The notes: generated from the letters alone by a model not told the origin. A stretch of DNA of 64,000 nt from Devosia submarina (GCF_003056345.1 NZ_PYWB01000002.1:186001-250000), one strand, 5' to 3'. Counted from the stretch's first letter, positions 16,843 to 26,055 are shown. Numbers and translations are program-made.

Positions 16843-17877
16843 ATGAGCAAGCAAAACGACATGGCGCCTCAGGGCGGCAAGCCGCCCCAGCGGGCAACAC
16901 TGCGCACCATTGCCGAAATGACAGGCCTCAGCCTTTCCACCGTGTCGCTGTCGCTGCGCGGGGGCACGACGCTGAAGCAGGAAACGCGTGACAAGGTGCA
17001 TGCCGCCGCCAAGGCGCTGGGCTATGTGCCCGACCGGGCCGGCGTGCGCCTCAGAACCGGGAAAACCAATGTTCTGGCGCTGGTGCTCGATGGCGCCGAG
17101 GACTCGATCGATTTTGCGCGCCAGATGATCCAGGGGATCGGGCAGGCGATCGGCGGGACGCAGTATCATCTCAATGTCGTGCCCGAATTCGAGCGGCATC
17201 TGTCGGCCGATACGATCCGGCATGTGCTGGATAATCGGTTGGCCGATGGGGTGATCATCACCCATACGGGGCCACAGGACCAGCGCGTCGCAATGATGAT
17301 GGATGCGGGGTTTCCCTTTGTGAGCCATGGGCGGACGCAGTTCGAGCAGCCCCATCCGTTTCACGATTTTAATTCAGAGGCCTTTGCACGGATGGCCGTG
17401 GACCGGCTGGCGGAAAAAGGATGCCGGCGGCTGATGCTGGTGATCGGGGACGATCGGACGACGAACCACCACAATATCCTGTCCGCCTTTCACCAGCGCG
17501 CCGCGGAAAGGGGCGTTGGGGTTCAGGTGAGGGACGATATTCAGGGCATGCCGGTGGCCGAGTTGCGGCGCGTGGCGCGGGAGATCGGCAGCGGCGCGGA
17601 ACGGCCGGACGGGATTATTTCCGATAGCGAGATGCGCACGATCTCGCTGGTGAGCGGGCTGGCGGATGCGGGGCTGGTGCTCGGGCGGGACGTGCAGATC
17701 GTCTACAAGCAGACCTCGGGGATTTTGCCGATGGTTTATCCAGAGATGGATAGCATCCGGGAGGATGTGTTTGCGGCGGGGGTGGAGCTGACGCAATTGT
17801 TGCTGCGGCGGATCGAAGGGGTGGATGCGGGGGAATTGCAGACGCTGGCGGAGCCAGTGGCGCAGTGGCGGGGGTGA
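16843..17877 (+). CDS. LacI-family transcriptional regulator of the mannosidase locus
   Basis: A 344-residue LacI/GalR protein. The DNA-binding domain is at about 17-70 (LRTIAEMTGLSLSTVSLSLR, hinge GYVPDRAGVRLRTGKTN). The sugar-binding domain follows (ADGVIITHTGPQDQRVAMMM, GDDRTTNHHNILSAFHQRA). It is divergent from alpha-mannosidase with 141 bp between; the inferred ligand is a mannoside or its breakdown product. The middle Ser/Asp residues typical of LacI sugar pockets are partly present, but the inducer cannot be read from sequence. Confidence 0.9.
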   Translation: MSKQNDMAPQGGKPPQRATLRTIAEMTGLSLSTVSLSLRGGTTLKQETRDKVHAAAKALGYVPDRAGVRLRTGKTNVLALVLDGAEDSIDFARQMIQGIGQAIGGTQYHLNVVPEFERHLSADTIRHVLDNRLADGVIITHTGPQDQRVAMMMDAGFPFVSHGRTQFEQPHPFHDFNSEAFARMAVDRLAEKGCRRLMLVIGDDRTTNHHNILSAFHQRAAERGVGVQVRDDIQGMPVAELRRVAREIGSGAERPDGIISDSEMRTISLVSGLADAGLVLGRDVQIVYKQTSGILPMVYPEMDSIREDVFAAGVELTQLLLRRIEGVDAGELQTLAEPVAQWRG

Positions 17878-17927
17878 GGGTTGGGGCTGGACGGAGACCT
17901 TGCGGCTGTGGAACGATCTCGGGATGG

Positions 17928-17948
17928 ATCCCGGCTTGAGGCCGGGAT
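17928..17948. repeat. Palindromic repeat ATCCCGGC...GCCGGGAT
   Basis: ATCCCGGC-ttgag-GCCGGGAT followed by GACA; an 8-bp perfect stem 50 bp after the LacI stop, possibly also its terminator. It resembles common alphaproteobacterial GGATCCCGGCTTGAG repeats. Confidence 0.65.
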
Positions 17949-18002
17949 GACATCGGGGGGTGGGGAGGGTGTGGGGCTATACGGGGTTGTTTTCACTCGA
18001 TC

Positions 18003-18088
18003 GTCACCCTCGGGCTTGACCCGAGGGGACTGTACTGGACTGAGCGGCTGGCAAGTGTAGAGCCCTCGGGTTCGGGCCCGAGGGTGAC
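18003..18088. repeat. Composite double-hairpin repeat, CCCTCGGG family (copy 1)
   Basis: GTCACCCTCGGG at the left and CCCGAGGGTGAC at the right form an outer inverted repeat. Each end is itself a hairpin (CCCTCGGG-cttga-CCCGAGGG and CCCTCGGG-ttcggg-CCCGAGGG). The 36-bp centre, GGACTGTACTGGACTGAGCG and onward, is nearly identical to the copy at 28870-28954. Confidence 0.85.
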
Positions 18089-18122
18089 GTTTGGGGGGTG
18101 GGATGGGGCTGGTGGCTGCCCT

Positions 18123-18875
18123 TCAATGGCCCGGTGTCTTGATGGGGTTGAGCTTGCGCCATTCCTCGTATTCGGCGCGGGCGTCGTCGTGGAGGGGGTA
18201 GTAGCGCTGGAGGGGTTCGCCGGCCATGAGTTTCATGCGGGAGAAGTCTTCCCAATCGTGCTGCTTGTTGGCGTTTTGGACCATTTCCGCAGCGAGGGCG
18301 GCGGGAACGCAGACGGCGCCGTCATCGTCGGCGATGATGATGTCACCGGGCATGACAGTGACGCCACCGCAGGCGATGGGGGTGTTGACGGCAAAGGGCA
18401 TGAGATTGGTCTGGGTGTGAAAATTGGGCGTCCAGCCGCGAATCCAGATGGGAATGTCGAGCTTCTTGAGGTTCGGCTGATCGCGCAGGCACCCGTCGAT
18501 CACCATGCCGGCGCCGCCGCGACCCTTGAAATAGGTACTCATCATATCGCCGAAGACGCCCGATGACATGTCGCCGCGCGCGTCGACCACGACAATGTCG
18601 CCGGCTTCCACATGGTAGAGCACATGGCGATGGAGCTGTTTTTCAGGGTCGGCGTATTCGGTTTCGTTGTAGAGGTCCTCGCGCTTGGGCATGAACTGCA
18701 GGGTCAGCGCGGGCCCGCAAATCGCCTTGCCGGGGGACCATGAAACCGGGCCTGTGATGTGGCAATTGCGGATGCCCATATGGGCCAGCGTCGAGGACGC
18801 GGAAGCTGCCCCCACCGCCAGAACGGCCTCGATGAGTTCCTTGGGTGGCCTTGTGATGCCGGGCGTATGCGTCAT
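18123..18875 (-). CDS. RraA-family protein, probable aldolase or related enzyme of sugar-acid catabolism
   Basis: A 250-residue RraA/DlpA-like protein, longer than the 160-residue RNase E inhibitor. Family signatures: STLAHMGIRNCHITGP near residue 28, the pocket GDIVVVDARGDMSSGVFGDM, and GAGMVIDGCLRDQPNLKKL, which carries the conserved Arg-Asp metal-site pair. Such proteins act as 4-hydroxy-2-oxoacid aldolases or unknown steps in sugar-acid loci. The ATG at 18875 is 10 bp after the stop of the enolase-superfamily gene. With that context an aldolase or lyase role is more likely than RNase E control. Confidence 0.85.
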   Translation of the reverse strand: MTHTPGITRPPKELIEAVLAVGAASASSTLAHMGIRNCHITGPVSWSPGKAICGPALTLQFMPKREDLYNETEYADPEKQLHRHVLYHVEAGDIVVVDARGDMSSGVFGDMMSTYFKGRGGAGMVIDGCLRDQPNLKKLDIPIWIRGWTPNFHTQTNLMPFAVNTPIACGGVTVMPGDIIIADDDGAVCVPAALAAEMVQNANKQHDWEDFSRMKLMAGEPLQRYYPLHDDARAEYEEWRKLNPIKTPGH

Positions 18876-18885
18876 GTTGTTTTCT

Positions 18886-20040
18886 CTACCAATTGGTGAC
18901 TGAACCATCTGTGCGCCGCAGATGCGGAGCTTCCCAGAATTTGAAGGATTGCTTGCGAATAAGGTCCTCGTTGACCTCGACGCCCAGGCCCGGTGCGTCG
19001 CTGACGGGGTAAACGGCGCCCTCGAGCATGGGTTGTCGGGTGAAGATTTCGGCGTCGTCGAAGCCGTGATAGAGCTCGCCGGGAGAGGCGCGCGTTTCTA
19101 GCCAGCTGAAATTGGGGACGGCGGCGGCGAAGTGAATGGTAGCGGCCGTGCAGATCGGGCCCAGGGGATTGTGGGGCATGAGGTCGACGTAATGGGCCTC
19201 GCTCCAGCCCGCGACTTTCATCGCTTCGGTGAAGCCGCCCACATTGCAGATGTCGAGCCGGTTGAACTGGTGGATGTTGCGCTCGATGAAGGGCAGGAAC
19301 TGCCATTTGCTGGAGAATTCCTCGCCAATGGCGAAGGGTATGTCCGTCATGCGGCGCAGGGCTTCGTAGGCTTTGGGCGTTTCGTCGCGAATGGGTTCTT
19401 CCAGGAAATCGAGCGTGCCCGAGGGCATTTTCTGGCAGAAGCTGGCAGCTTCGGCGACGGAGAGGCGATGGTGGTAATCCACGCCCAGCACCACGTCCTC
19501 GCCCAGCGCTTCGCGTGCCTTGATGCACCATTTGGCAGTTTCGCCGATGCTTTGGCGGGGTTCGTAGATATCGACGTTACCGTGACCATGAGGAAAGAGG
19601 CGGATGGTGGTCCAGCCCAACGCGAGGAGTTCCCGGGCCTGCTCGATCATTTCGGGGCCGCAGGGGCCGCGTGTGGTGGCAAAGGTCGGGATATGGTCGC
19701 GCTGCTTGCCGCCAAGGAGCTCGTAGACGGGCACGCCCAGCGCCTTGCCCTTGATGTCATGAAGGGCAATGTCGATGGCCGAAATAGCGGCGGTGAGGAC
19801 GCGGCCGCCCTCGAAATATTGCGAGCGATACATCTCCTGCCAGAGGGCGCCGATGCGCATGGGATCGCGGCCGATGAGGAACTCGCGATAATGCTCGATG
19901 GCGCCGGCCACGGCCTTTTCACGGCCGGAGAGGCCGCTTTCGCCCCAGCCGTAGAGGCCTTCGTCGGTTTCGATCTTGACGATGAGCTGGTTGCGCAGGC
20001 CGACCCAGATAGGAAAGGGGGTGATGGCGGTGATTTTCAT
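18886..20040 (-). CDS. Enolase-superfamily sugar-acid dehydratase, galactonate-dehydratase-like
   Basis: A 384-residue mandelate racemase/muconate lactonizing enzyme family member. Metal ligands Asp188, Glu214 and Glu240, plus a general acid/base His190 in GVDYHHR (compare DFHGR of D-galactonate dehydratase) and His290 in MPHNPLGPI, all point to the DgoD-type acid sugar dehydratases. The ATG at 20040 is used because the frame upstream is only a translated intergenic repeat. Precise substrate unknown; D-galactonate is one option. It precedes the RraA gene by 10 bp, and the sugar ABC transporter lies just upstream on the same strand. Confidence 0.87.
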   Translation of the reverse strand: MKITAITPFPIWVGLRNQLIVKIETDEGLYGWGESGLSGREKAVAGAIEHYREFLIGRDPMRIGALWQEMYRSQYFEGGRVLTAAISAIDIALHDIKGKALGVPVYELLGGKQRDHIPTFATTRGPCGPEMIEQARELLALGWTTIRLFPHGHGNVDIYEPRQSIGETAKWCIKAREALGEDVVLGVDYHHRLSVAEAASFCQKMPSGTLDFLEEPIRDETPKAYEALRRMTDIPFAIGEEFSSKWQFLPFIERNIHQFNRLDICNVGGFTEAMKVAGWSEAHYVDLMPHNPLGPICTAATIHFAAAVPNFSWLETRASPGELYHGFDDAEIFTRQPMLEGAVYPVSDAPGLGVEVNEDLIRKQSFKFWEAPHLRRTDGSVTNW

Positions 20041-20090
20041 ATGTGGGGCATACCGGGTGAAATCAGGGCATTCCTCTTGCCAAGTGCTGG

Positions 20091-20168
20091 CGTCACCACC
20101 CGGCTTGTCCGGGTGGTCCAGGGGCGTGGTGGGATCGCTGGATTGCCCGGACAAGCCGGGCAATGACG
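20091..20168. repeat. Composite palindromic repeat, CCCGGCTTGTCCGGG family (copy 1)
   Basis: CACCACCCGGCTTGTCCGGGTGG at left and GGATTGCCCGGACAAGCCGG at right form two hairpins and an outer inverted pair (CGTCA ... TGACG). A close copy is at 27508-27587. Both sit next to enolase-superfamily genes. Confidence 0.85.
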
Positions 20169-20250
20169 CTGGGAAAACATCGAGAGTACGCCAAGGCACA
20201 TGGCTTAGGCCTGCACGGCGAAGACAAACATTGACAAAGCCTTCGGCATA

Positions 20251-21348
20251 CTAAGCCGCCTGGAGGGCCATGGTGGTTTCCGCGTCGAAAAGGTGCATGC
20301 GGTCCTGGTCGAATTCGATGAAGACCTGTTCATCGGGGGTAAGCAGGACGCTGGGCTCGACGGAGATGTTGACCACGGCGCCGTTGATGAAGATCTGGGC
20401 GAAGGTGATGTCGCCTGTGGGTTCAACCGTATAGACCTTGCCGGGAACGGAGCCGGGGACCTCTGATTTGTGCAGCTTAAGCGTGGAGTGGCGGGCGCCG
20501 AGGATGATCTTGCTTGTGCTCGAGCTGGCGATCTTGCGGGCGTTGAGGGGCGAGAGGGGCAGGTCCCAGCCTTCGGGGCTGCGCAGGGATGCTTCGGTGC
20601 CGTGGGTGACGGCGTCGAGCGGGATCAGGCTCATGGCGGGGCTGCCGACAAAGCTTGCAACAAAGGTGTTGACCGGGTTGGCAAAGACGTTGGCAGGGGT
20701 GTCGTATTGCAGCAGCAGGCCCCCGTTCATCACGGCCATCTTGTCGGCCATGGTGACGGCTTCGAGCTGGTCGTGGGTGACATAAACAATGGTGGCGTTG
20801 AGATTGTGGTGGAAGCGCTTGATCTCGGAGCGCATCTGGACGCGCAGCTTGGCGTCGAGGTTGGACAGGGGCTCGTCCATCAGGAACACGGCGGGATCGC
20901 GCACCAGGGCCCGGCCCAGGGCGACACGTTGTTGCTGGCCGCCCGAGAGCTCGCGCGGCTTGCGCTCAAGCAGGTGGGTGATGTCGAGGAGGCGGGCGGC
21001 TTCCTTGACCTTGCGGTCGATCTGCTCGGCGGGCAGCTTGCGCATCTGCAGGGGGAAGGCGAGGTTCTTGTAGACCGATTTGTTGGGGTAAAGCGCGTAG
21101 TTCTGGAACACCATGGCGATGTCCCGGTCCTTGGGATCAAGGTCGTTGACAAGGCGGTCACCGATGACGATGTCGCCGCCCGACATGGGCAGAAGGCCCG
21201 CGATGAGGTTGAGCGTCGTGGTCTTGCCGCAGCCGGAGGGGCCGACAAGGGCGACGAATTCGCCGTCGTTCACGGTGAGGGAGACATCGTTGACGGCATA
21301 AAGGGAGCCGTAGTTCTTCATCACGTGCTGGAGAACGATTTCAGCCAT
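20251..21348 (-). CDS. Sugar ABC transporter ATP-binding protein (UgpC/MsmX/MalK type)
   Basis: A 365-residue CUT1-type ATPase. Walker A GPSGCGKTT (36-44), Q-loop FQNYALYPN, signature LSGGQQQR, Walker B LMDEP, and a C-terminal OB/TOBE regulatory domain from about residue 235 (GARHSTLKLHKSE, ITFAQIFINGAVVNI). Two ATGs are possible: 21348 (MAEIV) has AAGGAG 7 nt upstream, whereas the ATG two codons earlier has it 1 nt away, so 21348 is chosen. It is the last gene of the transporter operon whose permeases and binding protein lie upstream. Confidence 0.93.
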   Translation of the reverse strand: MAEIVLQHVMKNYGSLYAVNDVSLTVNDGEFVALVGPSGCGKTTTLNLIAGLLPMSGGDIVIGDRLVNDLDPKDRDIAMVFQNYALYPNKSVYKNLAFPLQMRKLPAEQIDRKVKEAARLLDITHLLERKPRELSGGQQQRVALGRALVRDPAVFLMDEPLSNLDAKLRVQMRSEIKRFHHNLNATIVYVTHDQLEAVTMADKMAVMNGGLLLQYDTPANVFANPVNTFVASFVGSPAMSLIPLDAVTHGTEASLRSPEGWDLPLSPLNARKIASSSTSKIILGARHSTLKLHKSEVPGSVPGKVYTVEPTGDITFAQIFINGAVVNISVEPSVLLTPDEQVFIEFDQDRMHLFDAETTMALQAA

Positions 21349-21359
21349 CGGCATGCTCC

Positions 21360-22238
21360 TTAGTGTTTGACGGCGCCTTCGGTGAGGGCACGCACGAAAT
21401 ATTTCTGCAGGACGAGGAAGAGGACGACCACGGGCACGCTCATCATGAAAGTGGCGGCCATGAGCCCGGGCCAATCGGTAGCGTTTTCCGAAAAGAAGCG
21501 CTGGATGCCTACCGGCAGGGTCATCTGGTCGTGCCGTGTAAGGAAGGTGTAGGCGTAGATGTATTCGTTCCAAGCGCCGATAAAGGAGTAGATGGCGGTG
21601 GCGATGATGCCGGGCGTGGAGAGCGGCATGACGATAAAGAGAAAGGCCTGGAGGCGCGTGGCGCCATCGATGCGGGCAGCCTGTTCGAGCTGGATGGGGA
21701 TGTTGTCGTAGAACCCCTTGAGCAGCCAGATGGCGAGCGGCAGGCCAAAGGTGAGGTAGGTCAAAACCAGCGAGCCATGGGTATTCACCAGGCCCAGCCA
21801 GCGCATCAGGATGAATAGCGGCACAAGGAAAATTACCGCCGGGAACATGTTGCGTAGGAGGACCGCGAAAAACAGGACGGTGCGCCCGGGGAAGCGGAAG
21901 CGTGAAAAGGCGTAGGCGGCGGGTACGGCGACCACGATGGCAAGGATCGTGGTGAGGGTGGATACCCAAAGGCTGTTCCAGAAATAGCGCAGGAATTCCT
22001 GGCCCACGCTGTTGGTGGGGTCGAGCAGGCGTGTGTAATTGCCCAGGGTGGGTTCGGTCGGCCACCATTGGGGCGGGTATTGCATCGCGGCAAAGCCCGT
22101 TTTCAGCGAGGTGATCAGCATCCAGATCATGGGCATGACGGTGAAGATCAGCAGGAGCGTGAGGAAGATGCGGCCGGCCCAGCGCCAGCCATCGATGGGC
22201 CGGCGGGAGACGGGGTGGTCGGCGGTTGCGATGGTCAT
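21360..22238 (-). CDS. Sugar ABC transporter permease, MalG-type
   Basis: A 292-residue inner-membrane permease with six membrane helices and the EAA loop EQAARIDGATRLQAFLFIVM near residue 186, which docks on the ATPase. It pairs with the 22393-23361 permease. Start ATG at 22238. The gap to the ATPase gene is 11 bp. The substrate is a carbohydrate or sugar acid used by the surrounding catabolic genes (inference). Confidence 0.92.
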   Translation of the reverse strand: MTIATADHPVSRRPIDGWRWAGRIFLTLLLIFTVMPMIWMLITSLKTGFAAMQYPPQWWPTEPTLGNYTRLLDPTNSVGQEFLRYFWNSLWVSTLTTILAIVVAVPAAYAFSRFRFPGRTVLFFAVLLRNMFPAVIFLVPLFILMRWLGLVNTHGSLVLTYLTFGLPLAIWLLKGFYDNIPIQLEQAARIDGATRLQAFLFIVMPLSTPGIIATAIYSFIGAWNEYIYAYTFLTRHDQMTLPVGIQRFFSENATDWPGLMAATFMMSVPVVVLFLVLQKYFVRALTEGAVKH

Positions 22239-22307
22239 GGGTGGGATGCTCCATGCGCGGTCATTTTGAGCGAGGGTTCGCTCGGGGTGCGTGCCAGGCC
22301 GAGAGTG

Positions 22308-22330
22308 GCCCTCGGATCAAGTCCGAGGGC
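22308..22330. repeat. Palindromic repeat, CCCTCGGA variant
   Basis: GCCCTCGGA-tcaag-TCCGAGGGC, a 9-bp perfect stem in the 154-bp gap between the two permease genes. In that position it could lower expression of the downstream permease and ATPase. Confidence 0.75.
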
Positions 22331-22392
22331 GGCGCTGGTGGGGGTGGCTAGAGCGGGGGTGATGCCTGGCTGGGCGAGGTGTACGAACGCCG

Positions 22393-23361
22393 TCATGCCC
22401 CTGCCCTTTCCTTGTCGCCCTGGGTCAGGGCGCGGACGTAGAAATAGCCCAGGGTCATCATGATCAGGAACAGCAGGACCGAGTAGGCGGCGGCGACGCC
22501 CCAGCGTTGGCGGCCAAAGGCGAGCTGGTAGATCTGGGTGATCCAAATGTCCGTCGAGCCGGCGGGCCCGCCGCCCGTCATGATCCAGGGGATGATGAAG
22601 GAATTGAAATTGGCCACCATGAGCAGCAGGATCGTGACGGTGGAGACGCCAGCAAGGTGGGGAAAGGTCACGTGCCAGAAGCGCTGCCAGGCATTAGCGC
22701 CATCGACCTTGGCAGCGCGCAGCAATTGCTCGGGCACGGTCTGCAGGCCCGCCATCAGCATGATCATGGCGAAGGAGAATTCCTTCCAGATGTTGACCAC
22801 GATCAGGGATGGAAGGGCGGTGTTGATGTTGTCGACGAAGTTGATGGGCTGATCGGCAAGGCCCAGCTGGACCATCATGGCGCCGATAGCGCCGAAATCG
22901 GAATGGTAGAGCCACTTCCAGACATAGGAGGCGGCGACGGCGCTGACGACCCATGGGATCAGCAGCAGGGCACGCAACAACCCACGGCCGACGAATTCGC
23001 GATGAAGCGCGAGGGCTGCGCCAAGGCCGAGCAGGAAGGCAAAAAGGGTGGAAAAGAAGGTCCAGATCAGGGTCTGCCAGGTGACCTTCCAGAACGAGGC
23101 GCTGGAGAGGATCGTGGTGTAGTTGTCGAGCCCGATGAAGATCTTGTCGCGCAGCTGCAGGCTGGCGGGCGTGCGGAACAGGGACAGATCGATGGTGTAG
23201 TAGATGGGGTAGGCGATGACGACCATCATCACGATCAAGGCTGGCAGCACATAAAGGTAGTCGGCGCGCTGCTTCCACATGCGGGACAAGAGGCCAGCGC
23301 GTTTATCTGCTCCTGTACGCGGGCGATCGGTGAAGATGGCCCCTTCGGTTACGCCACTCAT
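22393..23361 (-). CDS. Sugar ABC transporter permease, MalF-type
   Basis: A 322-residue CUT1 permease: cytoplasmic N-terminus, helix 1 at about 37-58 (YVLPALIVMMVVIAYPIYY), periplasmic loop, then five more helices. The EAA loop is EQLLRAAKVDGANAWQRFWH near residue 212. The C-terminus RALTQGDKERAGA is cytoplasmic. It follows the binding-protein gene by 266 bp, a gap that holds a palindromic repeat. Confidence 0.92.
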   Translation of the reverse strand: MSGVTEGAIFTDRPRTGADKRAGLLSRMWKQRADYLYVLPALIVMMVVIAYPIYYTIDLSLFRTPASLQLRDKIFIGLDNYTTILSSASFWKVTWQTLIWTFFSTLFAFLLGLGAALALHREFVGRGLLRALLLIPWVVSAVAASYVWKWLYHSDFGAIGAMMVQLGLADQPINFVDNINTALPSLIVVNIWKEFSFAMIMLMAGLQTVPEQLLRAAKVDGANAWQRFWHVTFPHLAGVSTVTILLLMVANFNSFIIPWIMTGGGPAGSTDIWITQIYQLAFGRQRWGVAAAYSVLLFLIMMTLGYFYVRALTQGDKERAGA

Positions 23362-23428
23362 GGAGCTGATCCTTGTGTTGATGAAGGATAGGGCGGCCGT
23401 GGTCGCCGTGGCTTGGTGGGTTGGAGGC

Positions 23429-23449
23429 CCCTCCCCTGCTTGGGGAGGG
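23429..23449. repeat. Palindromic repeat, CCCTCCCC family
   Basis: CCCTCCCC-tgctt-GGGGAGGG, an 8-bp stem in the 266-bp gap between binding-protein and permease genes. A broken half-copy (CTCAAGGGGGAGG) lies at about 23597-23609, near the binding-protein stop. Confidence 0.7.
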
Positions 23450-23627
23450 TGCTGGATAGGGCAAGCCCCTGGACTCGAGTGCGCCGCGCAGCCGGCACCC
23501 CCACCTTGATCGCCATTCGAGCATAGCTCTCATGGCCTTCTCTCCTCCAATCGCTCCACCGGAGCGATTGGCCTTGCGGGACGGGTCGAAGCCCCTCAAG
23601 GGGGAGGTGTTGTCTGACACCGCACGG

Positions 23628-25124
23628 CTACATGCCGCTGCGGAGTTCTTCGATCTTGCGGGCGGCGTCTTCGGCGGCTTCGTCGACGGTCATGCTTTCG
23701 GTCAGGGCGTTCTGGAGCATGTCGGGGACGATGATGTTCATGATCTCGGGCGCTTCGGGCAGGACCGGGAAGGGTATGCCGTTGGGCAGCATGGAAGTCG
23801 TGACATCAAGGAACTTGATGGTGTCGAGACGTTCCTTCATCCACTCGGTCTTGAAGCCACCCAGATGGCCCGGATTGGAGCCGACCCAGGCGAGCTTTGT
23901 CGACCATTCGGGGCTGGTCCACATGCAGATCAGTGCCTTGGCAGCCTGCTCGTCATATTCGCCTTCCACATATTGGGGATTGACCACGTGGATGTTGGAG
24001 CCGCCGAACACCACGGCGCGGCGGGCCGGGCCTTCGGGGATGAGGCCATAGCGCATGTTTTCAACGACTGCGTCCGCCACTTCCTTGTCGGCCCCCGTTG
24101 CCTGGCTCGCAAGATCCAGCATCTTGGCGTATTCGGCAGGGTGAGCGATCATCATGGCGAGCTGGCCGGCGATGAACGGCCCCTGGTTTTCAGCCTGGGT
24201 ATTGGTCAGGGCCGAAGTGGGCACGGATTTGTCGCGGACATACATGTCGTAGGCCGCCTGGAGCGCCTGCTTGCTGCCCTCGTTGTTGATGTGGACGCTG
24301 TCGTAGGTGGGGTTTTCCTCGGCCTCATCGAGCGCGCCGCCGCCATAGGCCCAAAGCTGGGGCATGAAGCGGAAGGGGGTATTGCCCGCGTTCTGCTTGG
24401 CGACAAGGCCATAGCCGGAAATGCCCAGCTGGTCCTTGATCTGCTTGGAATAGGTGACGACGTCGTCCCAGGTTGCCGGCGGGCTTTCGGGATCAAGGCC
24501 GGCATCGGCAAAGATCTTGGCGTTCCAGATGAAGGCCATGGTCTCGTTGTTGGTGGGAATGCCATAGCCTGTGCCGTCCCAGGTGACGGATTTGAGCGCG
24601 CCTGGCCAGAAATCGGCGCTGGTATAGCCGACATCCTCGGGAGCCAGCGGATCAAGATAGCCCTTGGCGGCAAATTCGACGCCGCCCAGGATCTGTAGGC
24701 GCACGACCATCGGGGCGGCATTGCCCAGGAGCGAAGTGCGGAACTTGTCGAGCAGCTCGTTATAGGTGATCGACTGCACATCGGTCTGGATATTGGGGTA
24801 AGCCTCCTTGAAGGCTTCCCAGAAGGCGGCGTCCTGCTCGTGGGCGATCAGGGGGTCGGCTTCGAAGGCGCCGGTGTACCAATAGGAGACGCGGCCTTCG
24901 TAATCATTGGGAACTACGGCGCCACAGGTAGCGGCAGTGTCATAGGTTTCGGTACCGGCAATGGAGCGGATATATTCGGGCGACCATTGGCTCAGATCAA
25001 CGCTCTGGGCATAGGCGGTGGTGGACATCAGAGAAGCGGTGGTAGCAACCGCCAGGGCAAGAGCAGTGAATTGCCGACGAGTCGGCGAGCGGTGCCGCGC
25101 GATGCGGCCCTCCTTATTCGACAT
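23628..25124 (-). CDS. Sugar ABC transporter extracellular binding protein with Tat signal
   Basis: A 498-residue family-1 solute-binding protein. The N-terminus SPTRRQFTALALAVATTASL is a twin-arginine signal, so it is exported folded. Mature-domain landmarks include WYTGAFEADPLIAHEQDAAF, TYNELLDKFRTSLLGNAAPM and a C-terminal APEIMNIIVPDMLQNAL. It is the first gene of the transporter operon. Divergent GntR at 25357 with a 232-bp promoter gap suggests substrate-dependent repression. The ligand is unknown. Confidence 0.9.
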   Translation of the reverse strand: MSNKEGRIARHRSPTRRQFTALALAVATTASLMSTTAYAQSVDLSQWSPEYIRSIAGTETYDTAATCGAVVPNDYEGRVSYWYTGAFEADPLIAHEQDAAFWEAFKEAYPNIQTDVQSITYNELLDKFRTSLLGNAAPMVVRLQILGGVEFAAKGYLDPLAPEDVGYTSADFWPGALKSVTWDGTGYGIPTNNETMAFIWNAKIFADAGLDPESPPATWDDVVTYSKQIKDQLGISGYGLVAKQNAGNTPFRFMPQLWAYGGGALDEAEENPTYDSVHINNEGSKQALQAAYDMYVRDKSVPTSALTNTQAENQGPFIAGQLAMMIAHPAEYAKMLDLASQATGADKEVADAVVENMRYGLIPEGPARRAVVFGGSNIHVVNPQYVEGEYDEQAAKALICMWTSPEWSTKLAWVGSNPGHLGGFKTEWMKERLDTIKFLDVTTSMLPNGIPFPVLPEAPEIMNIIVPDMLQNALTESMTVDEAAEDAARKIEELRSGM

Positions 25125-25185
25125 CGATATTCCTCCTCACAAGCGGAAGGATCGTCCAGCCCCCTCGGCCGAACCGGCCTTCCTC

Positions 25186-25203
25186 GCAGCCTTTCGGCTG
25201 CGC
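25186..25203. repeat. Hairpin in the 5' leader of the sugar transporter operon
   Basis: CGCAGCC-tttc-GGCTGCG, a perfect 7-bp stem, lies about 62 bp upstream of the binding-protein start. A second, weaker arm (GGCCGAACCGGCC) is at about 25167. A TTGACA match at 25273-25268 on the minus strand could be a -35 element, making the hairpin part of the leader RNA. Function unknown. Confidence 0.45.
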
Positions 25204-25356
25204 CTCCTCGGGGCCGGGCTTTTTGCCCATGTCTCCCATTGGTGAGAGTTCCAGAGCAATCCACATCTGTCAATACTTGCCCGATCGTACACTATTTTTG
25301 CCTCATCATGTGCAAAGCGGCTTGGCTTGCACCTTAGAGCGGCCTAGCATTGCCGA

Positions 25357-26055
25357 ATGGCAATAAAGACTGCAGCGGACAACAATGCCGAGCCGATCGG
25401 AGGGTCAGTGTACGAGCTGATCCGGGAGGATATCATTTCGGGCACGCTCGGGCCCAATGAACGGCTCAAGGTCGCGGACCTTGCCGAGCGCTACGGCACA
25501 TCAACCAATCCGGTGCGCGAGGCGCTGCAGCAGCTGCGCGGCGAAGATTTCGTGATCATGGAGCCCAATCGCGGGGCACGGGTGCGCCCGATCGACGAGG
25601 CTTTCGTGCGCGACATCATCGAGATCGCCTCGCTGATCGAGCCGGCGCTGACGCGCTGGTTCGTGTCGATCGCAACGGAAGACGATATCGTGCAGCTCGA
25701 GGCCATCCAGGCCGAAATCGAGGCCTTGAATTTTGCCGACCCGACGCTGCATGGCGAACTTGATACACGGTTTCACCAGGTGATCTATGACCGTCATTAC
25801 AACCGGCACGCGGCCGACCTTTGGTGGCGGCATAGGGAAATTTTGCGCGCCATCAGCCGGCGCTTCACGACATCGCTGAGCCGCAGGGTCGCCGTGGTGA
25901 AGGAGCACCACGCGCTGATCGAAGCCATAAGGCTGCACGATGCCGACAAGGCGGCTAGGATAATCGCTGGCCATGTGGAGGGTTCGGGCCGGCACATCAT
26001 CGAGCAGATGCGCCTCGCGCGCACAACAACAAGTGCTCGTAAATCGCTGACATAA
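25357..26055 (+). CDS. GntR-family (FadR subfamily, FCD domain) transcriptional regulator
   Basis: A 232-residue FadR/FCD regulator. The N-terminal winged helix has ELIREDIISGTLGPNERLKV, then AERYGTSTNPVREALQQLRG. The C-terminal all-helical FCD domain carries metal-binding acids and histidines (DTRFHQVIYDRHYNRH, VKEHHALIEAIRLHD). FCD domains usually bind organic or sugar acids, fitting the neighbours. It diverges from the transporter operon and is 21 bp before the 456-residue enolase-superfamily gene, so it likely controls both sides. Confidence 0.92.
   Translation: MAIKTAADNNAEPIGGSVYELIREDIISGTLGPNERLKVADLAERYGTSTNPVREALQQLRGEDFVIMEPNRGARVRPIDEAFVRDIIEIASLIEPALTRWFVSIATEDDIVQLEAIQAEIEALNFADPTLHGELDTRFHQVIYDRHYNRHAADLWWRHREILRAISRRFTTSLSRRVAVVKEHHALIEAIRLHDADKAARIIAGHVEGSGRHIIEQMRLARTTTSARKSLT

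Noticed and set aside
20041..20199. N-terminal extension of the 18886-20040 enolase-superfamily gene
   Set aside because: The extension is the translated intergenic repeat; enolase homology starts at MKITAITP at 20040.
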